A stretch of DNA of 11,965 nt from Paenibacillaceae bacterium (GTDB taxonomy: Bacteria > Bacillota > Bacilli > Paenibacillales > NBRC-103111), in NCBI GenBank assembly GCA_020697475.1, contig JAJFMO010000204.1, positions 1 to 11,965 of the forward strand, given 5' to 3'. The notes beneath the pieces are model-generated. The model had not been told where the DNA came from. It saw nothing but the letters and a program-made list of their open reading frames with translations, and searched no databases. The translations under genes and the position numbers were made by a program. Position 1 is the stretch's first letter. Every line of letters starts with the position of its first letter. This document shows, piece by piece, positions 6,866 through 11,965 of this stretch.

Positions 6866-8094
6866 GGTTCATCCACCTCGATTCCGAGAATCGTCATGTG
6901 GATGATGAGCTCGGCCAGCAGCCCTTCACGGTCCGCTTCGTCGATGACAGCTCGGGTAATGGGCGTGTTCTTCGCGGCGATCAACCGGCCATGGCGGGTA
7001 AGCAAATCTTTGCCGGTCATTTTGCCCAAAATGTATTTGTACCGCAGTTGCGCGACTTCTTCCGTGATCCCCCTGCTGCTTATGGCTGGCGATTGGGGCG
7101 CCGGCGGTGCGGCGGAAACGGTTGGCGCAGTTGGTGCGGTTATTGCAGTTAGCGCGGTTAGCGGTTGCTGCGCCGGTTCCTCCGTCTTCAACTTGTCTTT
7201 GGCCGGCTCTTTGAGCGGTGTCCGCGAGATCGGCTGTCGCTGCGGCGACCGATCGGGCGCGGAACGGCGCATGGCCGGCTCAGGGAGATGGTAGTCGAAG
7301 TAAGCGGGAACCGTCTCGCTCATGCTGGAGGCGGATGCGAGCGAAGCCGCGCCCAAGATCGGTTCGGAAGCGATCGGTTCCGAGGCTTCCAAGCCGGCCG
7401 ATGGCGCGGCCAGGTAACGTTGGATTTCTCCCCAGTACCCGGCGCTCTGCTCCATCAGCTCTTGCGATGGTTGCGAGGGTTGTGGTTCGGTTGCCTCGGT
7501 AGGCGTCGGAGATTTGCGCCGGAATTGCACGACGTTGCCCGTTCTTCTCGCATCGGCTGCAGGTTGGACGGGAGGCGCATCGGGAGACGGCGATTCTTCA
7601 GCCAGCGGCGCCTCTTCTACAAGCGACTGCACCTCGATAGGTGATTGTTCCTCCACAGGCGACAGTGCCCCAACGAGCGGCTTCTCCTCGACGGATACAA
7701 GCGCAATTGTTGCGGCTTCCGTCAAGGAAGCGGCAACTTCCAACTCGGATTCGCTGACTTTTACTGCGACCGTTTTCTGCAGCGCCGCAACCTTTTGCCG
7801 CAACCCCTCCAGCTCTTGATCGCTGTACTTATGCAAGCTGCGAATATATTGATTGACCGCGCCTTTTCGGTAACCCCACAGCGACGCGCGGGGGCGCATG
7901 ACCAACCGGGTCCGTTCCGTCTCGTCCGTCGCTGTCATGTTTCCAGCCGATTGCCCGCCGGATCCCAGCTCGCCAACAAGAGCTTCCAACTCCCGCTTAC
8001 TTTGCTCATGCTTGGATGCGAGGGTGGAAACGATCGTTTCCACCGATTTTTTGGAGTAACCGAATAATCCGCTCTTGAACTTTCTCATCGTCAT
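6862..8094 (-). CDS. DivIVA-like protein with duplicated N-terminal motif, in Pel-like operon
   Basis: The start is ATG 8094 behind GGGGG at 8103-8099; the frame opens further up at a GTG (8109), and a second ATG lies at 8088. The 410-residue protein is soluble. Two short copies of a DivIVA-type membrane-targeting motif occur: LFGYSKKSVETIVSTL (residues 10-25) and LWGYRKGAVNQYIRSL (72-87), the second followed by a predicted coiled coil (about 91-115). A long Pro/Ala/Glu/Ser-rich linker (about 120-340) leads to a compact 68-residue C-terminal domain with the pattern GKDLLTRHGRLIAAKNTPIT, resembling a small beta-barrel plus helix. No enzyme motif is seen. Its place between pelF and pelG, with an ATGA overlap to the latter, suggests a scaffold or positioning factor for the polysaccharide machinery. 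That role is an inference. Confidence 0.75.
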   Translation of the reverse strand: MTMRKFKSGLFGYSKKSVETIVSTLASKHEQSKRELEALVGELGSGGQSAGNMTATDETERTRLVMRPRASLWGYRKGAVNQYIRSLHKYSDQELEGLRQKVAALQKTVAVKVSESELEVAASLTEAATIALVSVEEKPLVGALSPVEEQSPIEVQSLVEEAPLAEESPSPDAPPVQPAADARRTGNVVQFRRKSPTPTEATEPQPSQPSQELMEQSAGYWGEIQRYLAAPSAGLEASEPIASEPILGAASLASASSMSETVPAYFDYHLPEPAMRRSAPDRSPQRQPISRTPLKEPAKDKLKTEEPAQQPLTALTAITAPTAPTVSAAPPAPQSPAISSRGITEEVAQLRYKYILGKMTGKDLLTRHGRLIAAKNTPITRAVIDEADREGLLAELIIHMTILGIEVDEP

Positions 8095-8138
8095 TGCGCC
8101 CCCTTTCACCGTGAATTAATGAGATGATGTGTTATAGA

Positions 8139-8330
8139 CCCTAACAATTGCTGCCACAGTTGTTATTTCCGCCAAATAGATCCATTTTCGATTCTAACGA
8201 TTACTACTGTTGTTATTTGTTCTATCTGGGCTCTTTTTTCTTCTAAATCTATAAAATAACGCCGTTCACAATCGTTAGAACATAAGGAAGGGAAAAATGC
8301 CCTAAATAGCGTCCACTGCAATCGTTAGAA
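8139..8330. repeat. Four-unit intergenic repeat element, copy 1 (forward, forward, reverse, reverse)
   Basis: The whole 283-bp gap between pelF and the DivIVA-like gene (8095-8377) has no gene and is dominated by this element. Units begin CCCTAACAATTG (8139), TTCTAACGATT (8192), and in reverse AATCGTTAGAA (8270-8280) and AATCGTTAGAAT (8320-8331), each followed by a degenerate spacer and a G(T/C)TATTT segment. The inner pair would form an 11-bp stem (8192-8202 with 8270-8280), a symmetric 9-by-9 internal loop and a 7-bp stem (8212-8218 with 8254-8260). The outer pair adds an enclosing stem with one mismatch. It would be transcribed in the pelF operon mRNA and could affect its processing or stability. 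Confidence 0.75.
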
Positions 8331-8377
8331 TTGGCGTCTATCGAAAAACCCTTAACGCGCGCTTGGCCGTCAGGCAG

Positions 8378-10168
8378 CTAAGCTGTATGTTCCAGCTGCG
8401 CCAGCGCTTTGTGCTTCTCCATCTCCAGGAACGCCTTGTCGAACATCCCCATCTGGTTGTATGCTTCGGCCGCCTCCAGCACGAGCACCGACACCGCCAG
8501 CGACTCGGGCGCAGCCATCATCGCCAGCTTGAAATGCCGCACCGCGTCCATATACATGCCGTTGGCGGTGAATGCGTAGGCCCGCTCAGCCAGCAAGCGT
8601 TGCTTAGCGAGACGCGCCGCCAGCGATACGACCTTCTCCGAAGCGGCGAACGGTACGCCGGATGCCAATCGGCTGTAAGAGTTCATGTGCTGCTCGAGTA
8701 CCTTGTCGAGCGTGAATTCCCGCAAAGCCCGCTCCCTGGCCTCCTGCGACAGCGTGTATCGAAGCTCGGAATCCGACAGCAGCTTGACGATCCCGTCGGC
8801 CAAGGCGTCGAAATCACGCGGAGCTACCATAATTCCCGTCTCGCCGACCGCTTCAGTGATGCCGCCGACGTCGGTAGAAATTACCGGCCGGCCGCACATC
8901 ATCGCCTCAATAACCGAATACGGGAACGCCTCGGAGATGCTGGTCAGCGCTACGATATCCCCGGATGTATAGGCTGCGGCGACGTTCGTCGTATGGCCGG
9001 CGAATTCGACCGTGTCTTCGAGCTCCAGCTCCTGGCGCAGCGCCAGGCATTCCTCATAGTAGCCTTGGACGGACACCGAGCCGAAAACAACGAAGCGCAC
9101 GTTCGGAATTTTCGCCTTGACGACCGCTGCCGATTTGATCAACGTGACCATATCCTTCAACGGATCGATGCGGGCGACGGTGACGACTGTCGGCCGGCGA
9201 TTGGAAGGCGGCGGCGCTTCCTGGAATACTTTATGGTCAATGCCGTTATAGATCACCTGGATCTTCTCCGGCTTCACATCGAGTCGGGTCTCCCAACGGG
9301 TGTTGTACCGGCAAACCGGCGACACCTGATCCGCATACGTGTAAGCCAGCGAGGTAATCGAATGGATCAACCGGATCAGAAATTTGTTCAGAAAGGAAGA
9401 ATATTGCGTTTTGCCCAGACCCAGATAATGTTCTCTCAAGTAAATTCCATGCTCGGTCAACAGAAACGGCGTGTTATGCTTCAGTTTGGCGAGGATGCAA
9501 GGAATGCTGCAGAATGCTGCGGCCGACGCGTGAGTAACATCCGTGACTGGAAACGGCGTATTGAGGATGTTCATGAACCGGTAAATCCAGCCCAGACTTT
9601 GAATCAGGCAATAGATGTCCGGGCGCGGCCATTCTCCTTTGGAAGCGGCGACGTGCCCGAGAATAATTTCTTTGTACTTCTCCCACGCCAGCTCGGAGCG
9701 GAAACTGACCTTATAGTCAAATTCGCCGAAATACTCGTGCAAGTTCAGCATCGTGTGCGCCAATCGCTGCGGATTCTTATTGGGAGTGACGATCTCCTCG
9801 ATCAATTCGACGAACAACGGGATGAACCCCGCCTCGATATCTTTCGTCTTCGTCCGCTGTTTGGACAAGTAATTTTTGGAGAACGCCCCTTGCAGATGCT
9901 CGCTCGGTTCCTCGGTACCCCACAATGGCATTTTGATCAAAGTCGTATGATCCGGCAACGTAAATTTCTGGGTGACAAAAGGATTCATCAAAATGCTGTA
10001 GATGGTGTAATCGACGTTTTTCAAGCCCTTGACGAGGATGTCGCACCAGGTGCTGACTCCGCCTTGATGGAAAGGATAAGTGCCTTCCGTGGTCAGCAAC
10101 ACTTTGAGCTTGCCGTTTGTTGCAGCATTTGCTGCAACGTTCGTTGTAACATTCGTCGTATCGTACAT
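8378..10168 (-). CDS. pelF: PelF-type glycosyltransferase (GT4) with TPR-like tail
   Basis: The preferred start is ATG 10168, with AGG eight bases upstream; ATG 10183 is in frame but lacks a ribosome binding site. The product (596 residues) begins with a low-complexity TTNV/AANAAT stretch. The PelF-family N-terminal donor/acceptor domain opens with LLTTEGTYPFHQGGVSTW (about residues 24-41). The GT-B second domain contains IYNGID, VARIDPLKDMVTLIKS and the nucleotide-sugar signature SEAFPYSVIEAMMCGRPVIS, followed by TDVGG. The last 80 residues or so form TPR-like helices (AERAYAFTANGMYMDAVRHF and following). PelF is the cytosolic polymerase that uses a UDP-activated hexosamine or galactose-type sugar to build Pel polysaccharide in Gram-negative and Gram-positive bacteria. 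Divergent galE fits this substrate. The gene appears full length and intact and heads the operon. Confidence 0.88.
   Translation of the reverse strand: MYDTTNVTTNVAANAATNGKLKVLLTTEGTYPFHQGGVSTWCDILVKGLKNVDYTIYSILMNPFVTQKFTLPDHTTLIKMPLWGTEEPSEHLQGAFSKNYLSKQRTKTKDIEAGFIPLFVELIEEIVTPNKNPQRLAHTMLNLHEYFGEFDYKVSFRSELAWEKYKEIILGHVAASKGEWPRPDIYCLIQSLGWIYRFMNILNTPFPVTDVTHASAAAFCSIPCILAKLKHNTPFLLTEHGIYLREHYLGLGKTQYSSFLNKFLIRLIHSITSLAYTYADQVSPVCRYNTRWETRLDVKPEKIQVIYNGIDHKVFQEAPPPSNRRPTVVTVARIDPLKDMVTLIKSAAVVKAKIPNVRFVVFGSVSVQGYYEECLALRQELELEDTVEFAGHTTNVAAAYTSGDIVALTSISEAFPYSVIEAMMCGRPVISTDVGGITEAVGETGIMVAPRDFDALADGIVKLLSDSELRYTLSQEARERALREFTLDKVLEQHMNSYSRLASGVPFAASEKVVSLAARLAKQRLLAERAYAFTANGMYMDAVRHFKLAMMAAPESLAVSVLVLEAAEAYNQMGMFDKAFLEMEKHKALAQLEHTA
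10119..10138. repeat. Perfect 9-bp inverted repeat within pelF codons 11-17
   Basis: GTTGCAGCA (10119-10127) and TGCTGCAAC (10130-10138) are exact reverse complements separated by two bases. In the pelF mRNA this makes a tight hairpin about 30 bases after the start codon, which could slow early elongation or respond to a factor. It coincides with low-complexity Ala/Asn codons, so it may simply reflect local repetition. Confidence 0.4.
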
Positions 10169-10195
10169 ACTTATCGCCTGCATTCGACATGATTC

Positions 10196-10217
10196 TACAT
10201 TCGTCTACAAGAATGTA
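10196..10217. promoter_or_regulatory. Inverted repeat upstream of pelF, possible operator or leader hairpin
   Basis: TACATTC (10196-10202) and GAATGTA (10211-10217) are exact reverse complements with an 8-base gap, 28 bases before the pelF start. A good promoter was not identified: TAAAAT on the minus strand near 10220-10235 has no well-spaced -35 box. The repeat could bind a regulator of the operon or fold in the leader RNA. Confidence 0.35.
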
Positions 10218-10286
10218 TTCTTATTTTAGCAGAGCAACTTAAAGATACTGTAAAATGCCCCTAAAGTTTTTCATAAATATAGGACT

Positions 10287-10316
10287 TTGGGCTCCCTAAT
10301 GTGATATGAATACAGT
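10287..10316 (+). promoter_or_regulatory. galE: Weak candidate promoter of galE
   Basis: TTGGGC (10287-10292) and TACAGT (10311-10316) are 18 bases apart, giving a start near 10323 and a short leader with GGGGGAG (10331-10336). The match is modest; the divergent 175-bp intergenic region holds no clearly better option. Confidence 0.3.
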
Positions 10317-10343
10317 AAGAAAAACAACTTGGGGGAGTTTCGG

Positions 10344-11354
10344 ATGGCTGTATTGGTGACTGGCGGAGCGGGGTATATCGGATCGCATGTATGTCTGGAA
10401 TTGTTGAAGGCAGGGGTCGAGGTCGTTGCCGTAGACAACTACAGAAACAGTTCGCCGGAGGCGGTTCAACGCGTCAAAGCGTTGGCGGGCAAAGAAATGC
10501 CTGTCTACGATGCGGACCTGCTCGATAAGGATCGACTAGCCGCCGTCTTCGCCAATCACCCCTTGAATGCGGTCATTCATCTGGCGGGGCTGAAGAGCGT
10601 TCGCGAATCGGTGGAGAAACCTTTGGTTTACTATGAAAATAATGTTACAGGGACTTTAGTCCTATTCGAGACGATGAAGAGATTCGGTGTCGGCAAGATG
10701 GTGTTCAGCTCATCCGCGACCGTGTACGGCGCCGCCGCCTCGATGCCGATCCATGAAGACGCGCCGATCCGGCCGGTCAACCCATACGGCCGAACGAAGG
10801 CGATGATCGAGGAGATTTTGCGGGATCTATGCTTCGCGGATCCCTCGTGGAGCGTGGCCTTGCTGCGCTACTTCAATCCTGCCGGAGCGGACGCAAGCGG
10901 TGCAATCGGAGAGCATCACCGCGGCGTTGCCTGCAACCTGGTTCCGTACATCACGCAAGTGGCCGCAGGCTCGCTGCAAAGCGTGAACGTATATGGCAGT
11001 GACTACCCGACGCCGGACGGCACAGGGATTCGAGATTACATTCATATCACAGACCTGGCCCTCGGCCATGTGAAGGCGCTGGAGCATGTGCTGCGGAGCA
11101 CCGGTGCGAAGGCATACAATCTTGGCACCGGGCAAGGGTACAGCGTGATGGAGATGATCCGGGCGTTCGAGCAGGTGTCCGGACGAACTATTCCTTATAC
11201 TCTGGTCGACAAGCGGCCCGGCGATGTAGCCCGTTGCCTCGCCGATCCGACGAATGCCGAGCGGGAGCTGCAATGGCGCGCGCGGCGGGGGATCCATGAG
11301 ATGTGCGCCGATGCCTGGCGCTGGCAGACGAACAATCCAAGCGGGTATGCGTGA
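10344..11354 (+). CDS. galE: UDP-glucose 4-epimerase (GalE)
   Basis: The start is ATG 10344, 7 bases after GGGGGAG; an upstream TTG at 10329 is in frame but would swallow the ribosome binding site. The 336-residue protein is full length for the family. It shows the Rossmann motif GGAGYIGSH (residues 6-14), FSSSATVYG carrying the catalytic serine/threonine region, the YGRTK pair of catalytic Tyr and Lys, RYFNPAGA, and the substrate loop DYPTPDGTGIRDYIH, and ends with the usual DAWRWQ-x-NP-x-GY. It interconverts UDP-glucose and UDP-galactose in the cytoplasm using bound NAD; some homologues also act on the N-acetylated sugars needed for Pel. In Gram-positive pel operons an epimerase gene commonly accompanies pelF and pelG. 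Here it is divergent from pelF. Confidence 0.95.
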   Translation: MAVLVTGGAGYIGSHVCLELLKAGVEVVAVDNYRNSSPEAVQRVKALAGKEMPVYDADLLDKDRLAAVFANHPLNAVIHLAGLKSVRESVEKPLVYYENNVTGTLVLFETMKRFGVGKMVFSSSATVYGAAASMPIHEDAPIRPVNPYGRTKAMIEEILRDLCFADPSWSVALLRYFNPAGADASGAIGEHHRGVACNLVPYITQVAAGSLQSVNVYGSDYPTPDGTGIRDYIHITDLALGHVKALEHVLRSTGAKAYNLGTGQGYSVMEMIRAFEQVSGRTIPYTLVDKRPGDVARCLADPTNAERELQWRARRGIHEMCADAWRWQTNNPSGYA

Positions 11355-11497
11355 TGATTGCCACAATGGTTAATTGCACCTGGATGTTTCACAGAATGGC
11401 GATTAAGCGACTCGAAGAGGGTATGACGAAATTATCGTTATTGAAGTGCGCCAATGGGCGCTTCGGGGCGAGGGTGTACGGGGAGCTGTGACGAAAA

Positions 11498-11688
11498 CTC
11501 TAACGGTTGAAAACTAAGCTTAATTACCTACAATAGTCACACTTCCAAATCTTACGGTTGCCAGATGCGCTTAATTTCCTGCTCACGGCTCAAAGTTGTT
11601 GAGTACAGCAATATAGCACCCGATTACAACCGTTACAATTTGGAAGGGTTGATTTCCAACCGATTAACCTTTCCTACAACCGTTACAA
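11498..11688. repeat. Four-unit intergenic repeat element, copy 2 (forward, forward, reverse, reverse)
   Basis: The units are CTCTAACGGTTG (11498), ATCTTACGGTTG (11549), and in reverse CAACCGTTACAATT (11627-11640) and CAACCGTTACAATT (11677-11690). The element is 191 bp, against 192 bp for the copy at 8139-8330. It has the same unit order and the same 50-53 bp spacing within each pair, although the sequence between motifs has diverged. Outer units can pair over TAACGGTTG (11501-11509 with 11677-11685), inner ones over ACGGTTG (11554-11560 with 11627-11633). It lies downstream of galE on the coding strand. Confidence 0.75.
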
Positions 11689-11847
11689 TTCGGGAGAATG
11701 CGGAAATGCGCCCATAAACTGATCGTCACAACACCGATTCGTCCCTACAACATCAGGCAAATATATTCGACATTACGAAAGATTGAGTGCGCGGTTAGCC
11801 AACGGCCAAAAGTTTGGCTGGTGTGAGAAGTCGAAGAGTTAGTGAAA

Positions 11848-11926
11848 TGCTGACGGAACTAAGCGACGTTATTCGGGGACAAATGCACCTTTTTTTGAAT
11901 TACAACGGAACTGAGAAACCTTATTG
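11848..11926. repeat. Two-unit direct repeat, probably a diverged or cut-off member of the same family
   Basis: ACGGAACTAAGCGACGTTATT (from 11853) and ACGGAACTGAGAAACCTTATT (from 11905) are 52 bases apart, the same period as in the two four-unit elements. The first unit aligns without gaps to the unit at 8280-8254 of copy 1, sharing TAACG/TGACG at the front and CGTTATT at the end. Any reverse-oriented units would lie beyond the right edge of the window. Confidence 0.5.
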
Positions 11927-11965
11927 TTATTAATATGCGAGAAAGTCATGCCGCAAAGAATAAAT

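Larger units (their letters stand above)
11355..11965. other. Intergenic region without a convincing gene
   Basis: Apart from the repeats at 11498-11688 and 11848-11926, little stands out. A 45-codon frame (ATG 11354 to TGA 11491) overlaps the galE stop as TGATG, but the peptide resembles nothing I know and has no ribosome binding site apart from galE coding sequence. GCCAAAAGTTTGGC (11805-11818) is a small hairpin without a T tract. I see no tRNA, rRNA or clear intrinsic terminator for galE. Confidence 0.5.

Noticed and set aside
8139..8330. CRISPR array
   Set aside because: Units are diverged, alternate in orientation and lack identical repeats; no cas genes are present.
8363..10192. A 609-codon open frame on the plus strand opposite pelF
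   Set aside because: It lies exactly antisense to a gene with clear glycosyltransferase motifs; its translation is rich in Arg, Gln and His with no domain, as expected for the shadow of a GC-rich gene.
11470..11485. Hairpin GCGCC-AATG-GGCGC near 11449-11465 as the galE terminator
   Set aside because: The stem is only 5 bp and no T tract follows; it is not a credible intrinsic terminator.
11847..11933. A 28-codon frame (MLTELSDVIRGQ...) near the right edge
   Set aside because: It lies wholly within the direct-repeat array and has no ribosome binding site; repeat sequence explains it.

Overview
The window looks like a chromosomal segment of a Paenibacillaceae-type Bacillota (Paenibacillus, Cohnella or a relative). 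This rests on strong GGAGG-type ribosome binding sites, sigma-A-like promoters, a paeninodin-type lasso-peptide gene set, a Gram-positive Pel-like polysaccharide locus, and TAACGGTTG-type intergenic repeats. The genus is an inference from gene content; no 16S or other marker is present.

Layout, left to right. (1) 1-1149, minus: an MFS efflux-type transporter running off the left edge, with a promoter overlapped by a 28-bp near-palindrome that is a likely repressor operator. (2) 1403-1549, plus: a 48-residue RiPP precursor with a lasso-type leader, its own promoter and a strong intrinsic terminator, followed by a small SET-domain methyltransferase gene (1629-1997, plus). (3) 1978-4379, minus: what remains of a lasso-peptide maturation set. 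It holds a nucleotidyltransferase fused to an HPr-kinase-like domain, an intact B2 leader peptidase, and only the last 36 codons of the B1 leader-binding protein. No B1 N-terminal half, no asparagine-synthetase-type cyclase and no ABC exporter are visible. (4) 4378-10168, minus: a Pel-like exopolysaccharide locus, in transcription order a PelF-type glycosyltransferase, a DivIVA-like protein, a PelG-like multispan transporter and a large membrane protein. Divergent galE (10344-11354, plus) can supply UDP-galactose-type sugars. (5) 11355-11965: no convincing gene, but repeat elements.

The most telling structure is a junction near 4378-4385. There the membrane protein stops halfway through its family's usual length and the sequence becomes the tail of lasso B1. 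This reads as a deletion scar (or an assembly chimera) that removed the C-terminal half of the membrane protein, the N-terminal half of B1, and whatever lay between, possibly the lasso cyclase gene. The membrane protein frame happens to run on into B2. The PelG-like gene has a second lesion, a net frameshift near 6735-6750. The RiPP pathway is therefore probably not functional from this locus alone, and the polysaccharide operon is probably damaged.

A second unexpected structure is a repeat family. Two intergenic elements of almost equal length (8139-8330 and 11498-11688) each carry four diverged units in the order forward, forward, reverse, reverse, about 50 bp apart within each pair. The transcript would fold into a long nested hairpin. 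A third, more diverged two-unit array starts at 11848 near the right edge.
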